Source: DATFES01 sp035457725
GTDB lineage: Bacteria > Pseudomonadota > Alphaproteobacteria > CACIAM-22H2
Direction: 5' to 3'
Assembly (NCBI GenBank): GCA_035457725.1
Contig: DATIBC010000107.1
Location: 1 to 64,000 of the forward strand
DNA length: 64,000 nucleotides
The position numbers were made by a program, and so were the translations under genes. Below, piece after piece: positions 1-8,995 of this stretch. The number at the start of each line of letters is the position of its first letter. Positions within the stretch are counted from its first letter, which is position 1. Under the pieces are notes generated by a model. The model did not search any database. It was given only the letters and a program-made list of their open reading frames with translations, and was not told where the DNA came from.

Positions 1-44
1 TCACTACAATAGAAGAGGTCCTGCGCGTGACGCGCAGCGACTGA
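1..44 (+). CDS. gspE: GspE C-terminal end (type II secretion ATPase), partial
   Basis: The first 44 bases hold the tail of a reading frame (codons from position 3) ending TTIEEVLRVTRSD and a TGA at 42-44. The TxEEVLRVT pattern is the usual C-terminus of GspE/PilB-type secretion ATPases. gspF begins four bases later, the normal gspE-gspF order. Only 13 residues are visible, so the call rests on this short motif plus position. GspE is the cytoplasmic hexameric ATPase that powers pseudopilus assembly. Confidence 0.75.
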   Translation, partial: TTIEEVLRVTRSD

Positions 45-47
45 GCA

Positions 48-1268
48 ATGACGCGCTACCGATACAGGGCCATTTCATCGTCGGGCGACGTCGTCGAAGA
101 TGAAATCAATGCCGAAGGCGAGGAAATCGTGGTCCGCCAGCTACAGACATCTGGCATGCTTCCGATGCGAATCTGCGCAGCCGATGCGGGCCTACTGCAC
201 CGTCGATCGCTTCCGCGCCGATCGCACTGGAATCGCGTCGCTGGTCGCGAGGTCGCGATCCTTACGCGACAGATCGCGTTGCTCCTTCAGGCTGGCCTGC
301 CGGTCGACCGCTCGCTTGAAATCGCGGCGGAGCTATCCGAACAATCCCATACGCGGCGGATGATCGCGCGTGTGCTCGATCGCGTGCGTGGCGGCGCGAC
401 CCTCGGCGACGCGCTGGCGACGCAGGCAAACGCGTTTCCGCGGCTCCTGATCGGGCTGGCCCGCGCCGGTGAGGCGGCTGGCAAGCTCGATGCCGCGCTG
501 TTTCACGCCGCCGACCACCTCGAGCGAGAATTAGCCCTTGGTCAGCGGATACGGTCGGCTCTCATCTATCCGGCTGTGGTCATGGGACTAGCAGGCGTAT
601 GCCTTGTCATCATGTTCACCGTCGTCTTACCGGCTTTTGATCCGGTCTTCGAGGGCGCACGCGAAGAGCTACCGGCGATCACGCAGGCCGTAATGATCGT
701 CGGCGAAATCATGCGCACGCATGGTTGGGCCATCCTCGTCGGACTTGCCGCAATCGGGATCTTGGCGGCGTGGCAAGGCCAACGCCCGCCGGTGCGGGTG
801 CGGCTCGACGCCGTCGTGCTGCGGCTTCCCGTGGTGGGAAAATTGGCAGCGGAGCTAAATGTCGCGCGGATCAGCCATACGCTTGCGACTTTGCTCGCCA
901 ACGGCGTGGCGCTCGTACCGGCGTTAGGGATCGCGAAGGAAGTGACGGCTAACGCGGTCATGGCGCGGGTGCTTGATGACTCGGTTCGAGACGTCAAGGA
1001 GGGACAACCCTTGTCCGGGCCATTGAATCGGTCGGGTATCTTTCCGCCGGTCGCAGTTCATCTGATCCGTGTTGGCGAAGAGGCGGGCCGGCTCGACGAC
1101 ATGTTGTTCAAGGTCGCGGAGCTGCTCGATCGACATACGCAGCTGGCGACCGAACGTCTAATCGCATTGCTGGTTCCCGCCATAACAATCGTTCTCGGCG
1201 TAATGGTCGGAGCGATCATCGCGTCGATATTGCTGGCGATCCTCAGTGTCTACGAGCTCGCAGTATAG
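48..1268 (+). CDS. gspF: Type II secretion inner-membrane platform protein GspF
   Basis: A 406-residue protein with the two tandem T2SF domains of GspF/PilC. The first follows the motif REVAILTRQIALLLQAGLPV (about residues 67-90), and the second carries the matching ISHTLATLLANGVALVPAL segment (about 275). Three hydrophobic spans lie near residues 170-195, 225-245 and 370-402, as expected for this polytopic platform protein, which links the GspE ATPase to the pseudopilus. The length is typical of the family. The ATG at 48 follows the gspE stop by three bases, so the genes are probably coupled. I am confident because the neighbours are pseudopilin genes. Confidence 0.95.
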   Translation: MTRYRYRAISSSGDVVEDEINAEGEEIVVRQLQTSGMLPMRICAADAGLLHRRSLPRRSHWNRVAGREVAILTRQIALLLQAGLPVDRSLEIAAELSEQSHTRRMIARVLDRVRGGATLGDALATQANAFPRLLIGLARAGEAAGKLDAALFHAADHLERELALGQRIRSALIYPAVVMGLAGVCLVIMFTVVLPAFDPVFEGAREELPAITQAVMIVGEIMRTHGWAILVGLAAIGILAAWQGQRPPVRVRLDAVVLRLPVVGKLAAELNVARISHTLATLLANGVALVPALGIAKEVTANAVMARVLDDSVRDVKEGQPLSGPLNRSGIFPPVAVHLIRVGEEAGRLDDMLFKVAELLDRHTQLATERLIALLVPAITIVLGVMVGAIIASILLAILSVYELAV

Positions 1269-1295
1269 GTGGGCAAGCGTGATGGGCATGGAACG

Positions 1296-1736
1296 ATGAT
1301 GCGCTTGATACGTACGAGAAGGAAACCGCCGTCGCCTCGTGGCTTCACGCTCATCGAGCTTCTCGTCGTATTGATCATTCTCGGCCTGATCGCGGCGATC
1401 GCCGCCCCACAGGTGCTCCGCTATCTTGGCGGCGCACGGAGCGATTCCGCACGCATTCAGATTCATGCGTTGGTAACTGCACTCGATCTTTACCGTCTTG
1501 ATGTGGGACGTTATCCGAGCGAGCACGAGGGCCTGATCGCCTTGCACGAGCGTCCGTCGGGTGTCGACCGTTGGAACGGCCCTTATGTCCGGCGACGCGA
1601 CATGTTGCTCGACCCTTGGGGGCGCGCCTTTCTCTATCGCATTCCTGGTCAACGCGGCGAATTCGATCTGTTTACCCTCGGCGCCGACAACGCGACCGGA
1701 GGCAACGGCGAAGACCGCGATGTGACCAGTTGGTGA
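1296..1736 (+). CDS. gspG: Major pseudopilin GspG
   Basis: Major type II pseudopilin. A short basic leader ends in Gly before the prepilin-peptidase site G^FTLIELLVV, with the conserved Glu at mature position 5, followed by an N-terminal hydrophobic helix. The C-terminal half has the GspG pattern LDPWGRAFLYRIPG then FDLFTLGADN...GGNGEDRD, the calcium-binding loop region. I chose the ATG at 1296, which gives a 16-residue leader; an in-frame GTG at 1269, directly after the gspF stop, would add nine residues. The stop overlaps the start region of gspH. The prepilin peptidase (GspO) is not in this window. Confidence 0.95.
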   Translation: MMRLIRTRRKPPSPRGFTLIELLVVLIILGLIAAIAAPQVLRYLGGARSDSARIQIHALVTALDLYRLDVGRYPSEHEGLIALHERPSGVDRWNGPYVRRRDMLLDPWGRAFLYRIPGQRGEFDLFTLGADNATGGNGEDRDVTSW

Positions 1737-1741
1737 GCCGC

Positions 1742-2179
1742 ATGCGTGCCCCGGGCTTCACGCTTGTCGAACTGCTTGTCGTTATCGCCGTTTCGGCGGT
1801 TCTCTTGGCGGTAATTGCGCCGGCTCTGCGGCCGGAACGGGCGCAAGTCGATGTCCGAAATACGGCGCGCGAGTTTGAAATGGCGTTGCGCCAAACGCGC
1901 GCGCATGCGATCCGCCAGAACCGACCTGATCAATTCGTGTTGGATGTGGGTGCGCGATCCTACCGATCGGGGACGAACAGCACCATACGGCACGTTCCGG
2001 ATAACTTTGAACTAGTACTCACCGCCGCCGCAGTCAGCGCCGCCAGTGACAGCGCCGGCGCGATCGTTTTTTTTCCTGATGGCGCTTCGACCGGCGGCAG
2101 TATCGAAGTGTCGCACAAAGGAGTGCGTTACCGTGTGGATGTCGATTGGCTCACCGGAAGAATCGCGACCCACCAGTGA
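1742..2179 (+). CDS. gspH: Minor pseudopilin GspH
   Basis: Minor pseudopilin beginning MRAPGFTLVELLVVIAVSAV, with the cleavage site G^FTLVE after a four-residue leader. Downstream the protein has the GspH-like pattern of a first helix followed by 'EFEMALRQTRAHAIRQNRP', then a beta-rich globular part. At about 145 residues the length suits GspH. The ATG at 1742 is preceded by GGTGAG; an in-frame GTG at 1733 overlaps the gspG stop and would also allow coupling. GspH belongs to the tip-forming minor pseudopilins. Assignment as H rather than I or J rests on gene order and size. Confidence 0.88.
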   Translation: MRAPGFTLVELLVVIAVSAVLLAVIAPALRPERAQVDVRNTAREFEMALRQTRAHAIRQNRPDQFVLDVGARSYRSGTNSTIRHVPDNFELVLTAAAVSAASDSAGAIVFFPDGASTGGSIEVSHKGVRYRVDVDWLTGRIATHQ

Positions 2180-2582
2180 CCGTGGGGCGATTTCGCGAAC
2201 GTCCGGCGGCTTTACGCTACTCGAAACGTTAGTCGCGTTCGCGATCACCGGTGTTGTACTAGCGTCGGTGTTACCGGCTATCAGCAGTGCGGTTCGCACT
2301 GCTCGCGACGCCGATAGCAAGACTCGCGCTGTATTATGGGCGGAATCGATCCTGGATACTTTCGGCCATCACGCATTCGTCGCGGAGCAGGACGACAGTG
2401 GAACGACACCCGATGGATTCGCCTGGGCCGTGTCGATTCGCCGTCTTGTAACGGCGCAATCAGAAGGGGTGCTGTCGCCGCGTCTGGTCGCGTTTGCGGT
2501 GACCGTGACTGTGAATCGATCGCAAAACGACCCCAGCCAAGGGGCAACATTGAGCACCATTCGGCTCGCATCGCCACGGTGA
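2133..2582 (+). CDS. gspI: Minor pseudopilin GspI
   Basis: Minor pseudopilin with the cleavage site G^FTLLETLVAFAITGVVLAS about 27 residues from the start. GspI proteins typically read GFTLLEVLVA, which matches. The start overlaps the end of gspH by about 47 bases. A strong Shine-Dalgarno AAAGGAG at 2117-2123 lies nine bases upstream of a GTG at 2133, favouring that codon over the ATG at 2139 two codons on. The product is about 149 residues. GspI forms the pseudopilus tip complex with GspJ and GspK. Confidence 0.88.
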   Translation: MWMSIGSPEESRPTSDRGAISRTSGGFTLLETLVAFAITGVVLASVLPAISSAVRTARDADSKTRAVLWAESILDTFGHHAFVAEQDDSGTTPDGFAWAVSIRRLVTAQSEGVLSPRLVAFAVTVTVNRSQNDPSQGATLSTIRLASPR

Positions 2583-2587
2583 GCGGG

Positions 2588-3292
2588 ATGTGCATCAACG
2601 TCCGATACTTTGAGTTTGAGCGACGGCCCCCCAGCGGATTTACGCTGGTTGAACTGCTGGTGACACTGACGGTTCTTGCGCTGTTTTTCGTAATGCTGAC
2701 TGGCGCAGTCCAGCTCGGTAGCCGTACGTGGGAGGTCGAGCGGGCGCGCAGCGCGGCGATTGGCGATATGGAGGCCGTACATTCGTTCGTCCGTCGAGTC
2801 CTTGCCCAGGTGCAGCCAGCGGTAACACCGGATTCTCCCGAATCCTCTCCAGCGCAAGCGCTTATCGGCGCGCCTGACGCCGTCGGTTTCATAGCTCCCA
2901 TGCCATTCCATCTCAGCACCACCGACGTCGCGGCGATCTCGCTGCGGATCGATAAAAGAGGTCGGACGAGTCGACTCATTGCTTCATGGACCCCGTGGAT
3001 ATCGCATGCTCTCGCGCCGGATATCACACAGAGCCGGGCAACCGTGCTTGTCGACAACGTGCGCGAGATCAGTTTTTCCTATTTTGGGCCGGTTGAGGAA
3101 GTTGGCGGCGTGCCCGCTTGGAATGACGAATGGCGCTCGACGCTGAATGTCCCCTGGCTGGTGCGCATGCGGCTCGTGAAAGACGACGGGGCTAAATGGC
3201 CGGATCTGATCGTCACGTTGCGACATGCCGATGTTCCATGGCATGTCGACGAGCGAGCAATCTCCATTGGCGCCGCTTCGCGATCGGATTAG
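2588..3292 (+). CDS. gspJ: Minor pseudopilin GspJ
   Basis: Minor pseudopilin of about 234 residues, the longest of the H/I/J group, as is usual for GspJ. The prepilin site is G^FTLVELLVTLTVLALFFVM after a 17-residue leader. The C-terminal part has the GspJ signature of a beta-rich domain with a Tyr/Phe-rich EISFSYFG stretch before the end. The gene starts at ATG 2588, or at the in-frame GTG 2579, which overlaps the gspI stop at 2580-2582. The position between I and L supports the call. Confidence 0.9.
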   Translation: MCINVRYFEFERRPPSGFTLVELLVTLTVLALFFVMLTGAVQLGSRTWEVERARSAAIGDMEAVHSFVRRVLAQVQPAVTPDSPESSPAQALIGAPDAVGFIAPMPFHLSTTDVAAISLRIDKRGRTSRLIASWTPWISHALAPDITQSRATVLVDNVREISFSYFGPVEEVGGVPAWNDEWRSTLNVPWLVRMRLVKDDGAKWPDLIVTLRHADVPWHVDERAISIGAASRSD

Positions 3293-3307
3293 GGACGTTC
3301 AATCGCC

Positions 3308-4393
3308 ATGACCGCTTTTCTTGCAACATTCTTCCGCTGGTGGTTTGGCGAGTTAGGCGCAATGGCACCCGCATTCCTTTTCCGTCTCATCGATGCGCCC
3401 CGGGACGGTTACGTGGTCGAGGTGGACGCCGAGGAAGCACGGTTCCTGCGAAAAACCGGCCAAGGGCTGACAGCGCTCGGTCGCTTGAACCTGACACAGC
3501 ACGACGATCGGCCCAACGACTTCGAAAATCGAATTGGGGTTCGGCGCCGTGATCTTGGCCGCGCCGGACTGACGCTCCGCATCCCCGCTGTCGCCGCGCT
3601 TCGTAAGCGGCTGGAATTGCCGATTGCGGCGGAGGCTGATTTGCGGGAGGTGCTGTCCTTCGAAATCGACCGGTTGACGCCATTCAAGCGGACCGAAGTG
3701 TTGTTCACCTACGACGTTCTGCGCCGGGACACGAGCGCGAGTAAACTCGATGTCGAAATAGCGGCCGTCCCAAAAGCGGCGGTTGACCACGCATTGGCTG
3801 TCCTTGCCCGTTTCGGTATCGAACCGGAGGCGGTGGAAGTTGGACGCGGCGACGATCGCGATACCGCCAATGGCGCGGCCCGGCTCCAAAAGCTGATCGG
3901 TAGTAGCGAGGACCGCCGCACGACAGGCGTCGCTGCGTGGTGCTTGGCGTCGCTCGCCTTTATTCTGGCCGTTCTCCTGCTGTATCTACCCTTGCGGCAG
4001 GATCGCGTTGCTGTCGATCGACTGGCGACCGAAATGGCCGAGGCTCGAAAGCAGGTAGACGATGCCGTCCAGCAGCGCGCCGAGGCGGCGGCTCACGACG
4101 AGGATCGAGTCCGTCTTCGCGAGCGACGAAAGCGGGCGTATACAGCGATCGAGCTGCTGGAGGAAATATCGCGGATCCTTCCCGACAATACCCATTTGAC
4201 CCAGCTGGATCTGAACGGCGGGCAGTTGACGCTAATCGGCAACTCGGCCTCGGCCTCGACTGTTCTGTCGCTAATAGAAGAATCGGCGATGTTCGAGCGC
4301 ACTTCGTTTCGCGCGCCGATCACGCAGGACCCCAGGTTGTCGGGTGAGCGCTTTCAGATCTCCACGCAGATTTCGGCGAGGCCAGTCCGATGA
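3308..4393 (+). CDS. gspL: Type II secretion assembly protein GspL (PilN-like)
   Basis: A bitopic inner-membrane protein of 361 residues. The N-terminal ~200 residues are an actin-like cytoplasmic region (for example EVLSFEIDRLTPFKRTEVLF, about 117-136), then one transmembrane span near 207-230 (AAWCLASLAFILAVLLLYLP), then a coiled, ferredoxin-like periplasmic region of the PilN/GspL kind. GspL anchors the GspE ATPase to the platform with GspM. The start at 3308 follows gspJ by 15 bases and the end overlaps gspM by four. In some annotations this family is called PilN-domain protein. Confidence 0.85.
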   Translation: MTAFLATFFRWWFGELGAMAPAFLFRLIDAPRDGYVVEVDAEEARFLRKTGQGLTALGRLNLTQHDDRPNDFENRIGVRRRDLGRAGLTLRIPAVAALRKRLELPIAAEADLREVLSFEIDRLTPFKRTEVLFTYDVLRRDTSASKLDVEIAAVPKAAVDHALAVLARFGIEPEAVEVGRGDDRDTANGAARLQKLIGSSEDRRTTGVAAWCLASLAFILAVLLLYLPLRQDRVAVDRLATEMAEARKQVDDAVQQRAEAAAHDEDRVRLRERRKRAYTAIELLEEISRILPDNTHLTQLDLNGGQLTLIGNSASASTVLSLIEESAMFERTSFRAPITQDPRLSGERFQISTQISARPVR

Positions 4394-4986
4394 TGGAGAA
4401 CGTGCGGCCAGCGGTTCGGCGGGCATTGGCGATCACGCTTCTCATCGCGCCGCTGTATGCGCTGATTGTCTGGATTGTGCAGCCGGTAATCGAAGAACGT
4501 CGACAGGCGCGTAACATCATGGAACAGGCGAACATATCGCTTGACCGCTATCGGCAGATTTTGGCGGAGCACGCCTCCAGGCAGCCGATGGCGAACGTCT
4601 CGGCCGCCGAGAGCAACGCTGGGTCCGGCTTCATCGCGGCCGACAATGAGACGCTCGCGGCGGTCGAGCTTCAGAATCGCCTGCGCGCCCTCGTTGAATC
4701 CAGCAACGGCGAACTGCGTAGCATGCAGATGCTGGCGATGCGAACCGAGGGCAGGATGCGGCGCATTAGTCTTCGCGTCCAGGTGTCGCTCGACTTCGGT
4801 GGCCTGCGGAACCTGATCTATACGACTGAGTCCTCGGACCCATACATTCTGATCGATGGCATGGAATTGCGCATACGCGGGGCGCGAACACCGACACAAG
4901 CCAATCAACTGCCGGCCGGCGAGGGCTCGCGGCTGCTCGACATGCGGCTCGACGTGTCGGCCTACATGCGTCCTCGGGCGTCGTGA
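4390..4986 (+). CDS. gspM: Type II secretion protein GspM
   Basis: A 198-residue bitopic inner-membrane protein with a single N-terminal hydrophobic span (about residues 12-31, ALAITLLIAPLYALIVWIVQ), a helical linker, and a small periplasmic ferredoxin-like domain. This matches the GspM domain architecture, and it directly follows gspL with an ATGA-type overlap (4390-4393). GspM pairs with GspL in the assembly platform. The sequence is weakly conserved in this family, so position carries much of the weight. Confidence 0.82.
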   Translation: MMENVRPAVRRALAITLLIAPLYALIVWIVQPVIEERRQARNIMEQANISLDRYRQILAEHASRQPMANVSAAESNAGSGFIAADNETLAAVELQNRLRALVESSNGELRSMQMLAMRTEGRMRRISLRVQVSLDFGGLRNLIYTTESSDPYILIDGMELRIRGARTPTQANQLPAGEGSRLLDMRLDVSAYMRPRAS

Positions 4987-5549
4987 CAATGCGCCGAAAC
5001 CGCGGAAATCGCGTCCTCGCCTCGCTTGCCGCAATCTGTTTTGTGCTGGCCGGTCTTCTCTATTTGGAATTGACGCGTCGTCCAGAGGGTATCGTCGTAG
5101 TCCCGACTCAGCCGGAACGCATGCCCTTGCCCTCCACGCAGGACCGTCAGTCCGATACAGCGGCGCTTGTTCCTCCGATCGAATCGTTTTCGAACATCCT
5201 CGAACGCCCGCTCTTCTGGGCGTCGCGCCGGCCACCGACAGATTTTCCCAGTGCGCCGAAGGGCGACGCTGCGGTGGTCGATTTCGTTTTGCATGGGATT
5301 GTTATAACGAGCGATGAACGGTTCGCCATGTTTCAACAAGGATCGCCTTCGCGTCTCATTAGGCTAAACGAGGGGCAAGAATTGCAAGGCTGGACCGTGC
5401 GATCGATCCTGGGCGATCGCGTGTTACTAAGGAATAACGATCGCTTACTCGAGTTGCGCTTCGTCGATCGTGCTCCGGCGCGTGACCAATCCGGCGCGAG
5501 CGCGGCTCCAGCCCCAGATAGAGTGTCGCCGAGCCGTCCGGTGCGATAA
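4983..5549 (+). CDS. GspC/GspN-like inner-membrane protein with HR-type domain
   Basis: A 188-residue protein with one N-terminal transmembrane span (about 10-26), a Pro-rich linker, then SNILERPLFWASRRPP and a compact beta domain containing LHGIVITSDERFAMFQ and LNEGQELQGWTVRSILGDRV. That pattern resembles the homology region of GspC/PulC, the part that contacts the secretin N0 domain, but there is no PDZ or coiled-coil extension, so it may be annotated GspN. The GTG start at 4983 overlaps the gspM stop. It lies just upstream of gspD, the expected place for the inner-to-outer membrane connector. Confidence 0.72.
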   Translation: MTMRRNRGNRVLASLAAICFVLAGLLYLELTRRPEGIVVVPTQPERMPLPSTQDRQSDTAALVPPIESFSNILERPLFWASRRPPTDFPSAPKGDAAVVDFVLHGIVITSDERFAMFQQGSPSRLIRLNEGQELQGWTVRSILGDRVLLRNNDRLLELRFVDRAPARDQSGASAAPAPDRVSPSRPVR

Positions 5550-5737
5550 GACGGCGGGCACGGCAACCGAATGACCGGCTGCGAGGGCGCACATCATAAA
5601 CCATTGTTTTTTCGATAAAATTAAGCACGTATCATTTTCGACAACAAGGAAAATCAATTAATTGAGCCGCCCTGCTGCTGCATTTTATTAACCAAAGATC
5701 TTTATCGTGCTCAGCCGGCAGTTGGGGGAGCGCCAGG
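5550..5737 (+). promoter_or_regulatory. Intergenic region upstream of gspD, probable internal promoter
   Basis: This 188-base gap is the only long break inside the secretion operon. Its middle (about 5595-5705) is clearly AT-rich, with TTGTTTTTTCGATAAAATT and TTTTATTAACC stretches, unlike the GC-rich genes around it. That suggests an internal promoter for gspD-gspK, although I cannot identify a convincing -35/-10 pair. The bases just before the gspD ATG contain GGGGGAGC, a usable ribosome-binding site. No open frame of interest is seen. Confidence 0.4.
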
Positions 5738-8023
5738 ATGTGGCGTACCGGGAATGCGTGTCGTGACCGTGTCGGTGGCCTGACGAATCTCGTCGTGCTC
5801 GCTGGCGCAATTTTTATTGCCGCATGCACCGAACCGCCAATTGCCCGGGAGCCGGCAGTCGCGACAACTGCCGTTGGAACCCAACAGCGATCGGCAGCCG
5901 ACGTCGCGCGATCGGATCCGATCCCCCCAGACCAATCGTTGGCCCGGCCACGACCCGAACAGCCGGTCATCGTTCGCGGATCGGGGGCACTCTTGCGAAT
6001 GTCGCCGCCAGTGCGGGCCGATGCCGAGACCGCGCCTGACGGCGATATCGTCCTCAATTTCGTGAACGCCGACGTGCGCGAAGTGGCGCGCGCCGTGCTT
6101 GGCAGCCTGCTGAAACTCAACTACGTGGTCGATCCGCGGGTGCAGGGCACGATCACCGTCCAGACGAGCCGACCGCTTGGCCGCGATGCCGTATTGCCGA
6201 CGCTTGACGTCGTTCTGCGCACGAGCGGGTTTGCATTGACCGAGAGCGGGGGGCTTTATCGGATAACGCCGGCCGAATCCGCGCCGCGCGCCGATGCCGC
6301 AGCCGGCAAGGTAACCGGTGGCCGCCCGCTGTCGAGCGGAAGCGCGATCCAAGTCGTTCCACTGCGCTTTACCTCGGCGCTCGAGGTGAGGAACCTCATC
6401 GAGGCGTTTCTTCCGCCCGGTGCCGGCCTTCGGGCCGATACGACAAGAAACGTGCTGCTGCTTCAAGGCTCGCGCGAAGAGCTGGCTAGCGTTCTTGACC
6501 TGATCGAAATGTTCGATATGGACTGGCTTAGCGGCAAGTCGTTCGCGCTCCACCCGCTCCATTCCGCACAAGCCAAAGCACTGATACCGGAACTCGAGAG
6601 CATCTTTGGCGATCCTGCCGAGGGACCTAACGCAGGCGTCGTCCGTTTTATACCGATCGACCGGATGAACGCGATCCTGGTCGTCGCCGCTTCGCAACTC
6701 AATCTTAAACGGGCGCAGGAATGGATTGACCGTCTCGATCGCGGCGGAGACGAGGATACGCAACGCATCCATGTCTATTACATCCAGAACAGTCGCGCGG
6801 TTGATGTTGCTGCGGTGCTCTCGGAGCTACTCTCGCCGCGCGACGTGCGTGTCGTTCTGCCCGCCACAACGCCGGTTTTTCCTCAAGTCGAGCTGCGGTC
6901 GTCGCGCCCGGGAGAGGAACGACGCGAGTCGGGCGCTGGGTCAACTTCGGATGCGGGCACGTCATCGGATCGCGCGTCGATGGGCGGCGGTGACCGTTTG
7001 GGCTCGGTGTCGACATCAGGTTCGACACGCTATGGGGCACGCACACCGCGTGGCACGCCCGGTGGCGCAGGCCTACCGGGGCCGAGCCTTGGCGTTGGCG
7101 GATATGACCTTTTCGGCGGTCCAGACGATCGACAGCCCCGGATGCGTGTAGTGGCGGACGAGAAAAACAACGCGCTCGTGATTTACGCCACACCGCGTGA
7201 TTACCGCATGATCGAAGCGGCCGTTCGCAAGCTCGATGTCCTTCCCTTACAGGTGGTGATCGAAGCGACGATCGCCGAAGTGACCTTGAACGACAGCCTC
7301 CGCTACGGCACCCAGTGGTTCTTCAAGACCGGGAACAACAGCGTCGTCCTGACCAATTTGCGGAACAACGATATCGGCGGCATCTTCCCTGGCTTCAATT
7401 ATTTCCTCTCCGGAGGCGATGCACGGGTCATTTTGAGCGCGCTTTCCGACGTTACGGATCTCAACGTCATTTCGTCGCCGACCTTGATGGTGCTCGACCA
7501 TCAGACGGCCACCCTCCAAGTCGGCGACGAGGTACCGATTACCGTGCAGCAGGCCGTGAGCACGATCAATCCGGACGCCCCGATCGTAAATTCGATCCAG
7601 TACCGCGATACGGGCGTCATCCTTCGCGTCACGCCACGCGTGAACGCGAGCGGGCTCGTTACGCTCGAAATTCAACAGGAGGTCAGCGACGTCACCGAGA
7701 CGACAACGTCGGGTATCGATTCGCCGACGATTTCCCAGCGGAGAATCGTCAGCAACGTCGCGGTTCAGGCAGGTGACACCGTCGCGCTTGGCGGCCTGAT
7801 CCGCGATACGAAGTCGAAAGGACGGACGGGGCTGCCATTCCTTTCCGAGATACCGGTATTGGGCTTCTTGTTTGGAACGAAAAGTGCAGTGTCGCTGCGC
7901 ACCGAACTACTCGTCATGATCACGCCGCGCGTTATCCGCAATCCACAAGACGCCCGGGATATGACCGAAGAGCTGCGAACCCGGCTACGATCGGTTGGCG
8001 CGTTAGAACGCCGACGCCCGTAA
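5738..8023 (+). CDS. gspD: Type II secretion outer-membrane secretin GspD (lipoprotein)
   Basis: A 761-residue secretin. The N-terminus is a lipoprotein signal with lipobox IAAC and Cys30, so this secretin probably carries its own lipid anchor. Periplasmic N0/N1/N2 domains follow (N0 starts at DIVLNFVNADVREVARAVLG, about 105), then repeated KH-like N domains, a Gly/Ser-rich linker in the 390-460 region, and the C-terminal secretin domain with VPITVQQA, IQYRDTGVILRVTPRV and LPFLSEIPVLGFLFG. It ends ELLVMITPRVIR, the classic barrel end. The protein forms the outer-membrane channel of the system. No separate GspS pilotin was seen, which fits an N-terminally acylated secretin. Confidence 0.95.
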   Translation: MWRTGNACRDRVGGLTNLVVLAGAIFIAACTEPPIAREPAVATTAVGTQQRSAADVARSDPIPPDQSLARPRPEQPVIVRGSGALLRMSPPVRADAETAPDGDIVLNFVNADVREVARAVLGSLLKLNYVVDPRVQGTITVQTSRPLGRDAVLPTLDVVLRTSGFALTESGGLYRITPAESAPRADAAAGKVTGGRPLSSGSAIQVVPLRFTSALEVRNLIEAFLPPGAGLRADTTRNVLLLQGSREELASVLDLIEMFDMDWLSGKSFALHPLHSAQAKALIPELESIFGDPAEGPNAGVVRFIPIDRMNAILVVAASQLNLKRAQEWIDRLDRGGDEDTQRIHVYYIQNSRAVDVAAVLSELLSPRDVRVVLPATTPVFPQVELRSSRPGEERRESGAGSTSDAGTSSDRASMGGGDRLGSVSTSGSTRYGARTPRGTPGGAGLPGPSLGVGGYDLFGGPDDRQPRMRVVADEKNNALVIYATPRDYRMIEAAVRKLDVLPLQVVIEATIAEVTLNDSLRYGTQWFFKTGNNSVVLTNLRNNDIGGIFPGFNYFLSGGDARVILSALSDVTDLNVISSPTLMVLDHQTATLQVGDEVPITVQQAVSTINPDAPIVNSIQYRDTGVILRVTPRVNASGLVTLEIQQEVSDVTETTTSGIDSPTISQRRIVSNVAVQAGDTVALGGLIRDTKSKGRTGLPFLSEIPVLGFLFGTKSAVSLRTELLVMITPRVIRNPQDARDMTEELRTRLRSVGALERRRP

Positions 8024-8036
8024 AGGTTGCCTGACC

Positions 8037-8984
8037 GTGCGTCGTCATCGTGCACGCGGCATCGCCCTTCTTACTGCGTTGTGGGTGACGATGCTCCTGG
8101 CGGTGATTACGACGGCGCTGCTTTCCTCGACGCGCACCGAAGTTCATTTGGCACGGAATATCTACGACGCCGCGCGTGCTCGTGCCGCCGCGGAGGCCGG
8201 CGTATCGCTAGCGATAAAGGCACTGGTCGATGACGACATCGGCTTGCGACGATGGGACGGCCGGCCACGCGTTGCGATGTTTGGCCCAGCACGGTTGACG
8301 ACCTCGATCCAGGATGAAGCCGGGAAGATCGACATCAACGTCGCCGAGGGCGAAATTCTGCGCCGATTGTTTGACATGGCGGGTATCCAACCGGATCGCG
8401 CACGCACAGTTGCCCAATCCATCGTCGATTGGCGGGATAAGGACGATGCGCGCCAGCCGAACGGTGCCGAGATAGACAATTATCACGCGGCAGGCATGGT
8501 GTATGGTCCGCGTAACGGTCCGTTCGAGACCTTGAATGAGTTGCGCCTCGTTCTTGGCGTCAGGGCCGACATTCTCAGGGTCGCCGGGCGATATCTCACC
8601 GTCACGACCGGGAGCAAGCAAGTCGATCCCGTCACGGCGCCGGTCGAGGTTCTCCTTGCACTTCCCGGCGTCACCTACGAGCAGGCGGCCGCCATTGTTG
8701 GCGCCCGTGAATCCATAGACGGGGGAACCGCGGCGGAAACGCGATTACGCCTTCCTCCCTTAGCATCGACCACCGCACCTTATCTGGGCCAATCGCGACG
8801 TGATGCCTACACCGTCGAGGTTCGCGCCGACACAGATACGGGCGCGATTTTTGTGCGGCGGGCTCTCGTCACGATCGACCGGCGAAACGATCCGCCGTTC
8901 TGGCTGGTCAGTTGGGAGCAAGGAGAGGTTTCTTTTTTTGAGTTGCTCCCCGTCAGCAAGAGTCGGACAGAAATGGGTAATTGA
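8037..8984 (+). CDS. gspK: Minor pseudopilin GspK (tip protein)
   Basis: A 315-residue GspK. The N-terminus reads RGIALLTALWVTMLLAVITT, a prepilin-type segment in which the residue at mature position 5 is Thr rather than Glu; lack of that Glu is the hallmark of GspK, which caps the pseudopilus. The body contains the GspK alpha-domain features 'DEAGKIDINVAEGEILRRLF', 'SIVDWRDKDD' and 'FETLNELRLVLGV' (helix-hairpin-helix-like). The GTG start at 8037 lies 13 bases after gspD. Placement after gspD instead of between gspJ and gspL is a local rearrangement of the common order. Confidence 0.93.
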   Translation: MRRHRARGIALLTALWVTMLLAVITTALLSSTRTEVHLARNIYDAARARAAAEAGVSLAIKALVDDDIGLRRWDGRPRVAMFGPARLTTSIQDEAGKIDINVAEGEILRRLFDMAGIQPDRARTVAQSIVDWRDKDDARQPNGAEIDNYHAAGMVYGPRNGPFETLNELRLVLGVRADILRVAGRYLTVTTGSKQVDPVTAPVEVLLALPGVTYEQAAAIVGARESIDGGTAAETRLRLPPLASTTAPYLGQSRRDAYTVEVRADTDTGAIFVRRALVTIDRRNDPPFWLVSWEQGEVSFFELLPVSKSRTEMGN

Positions 8985-8995
8985 ACGCGTCGGTG

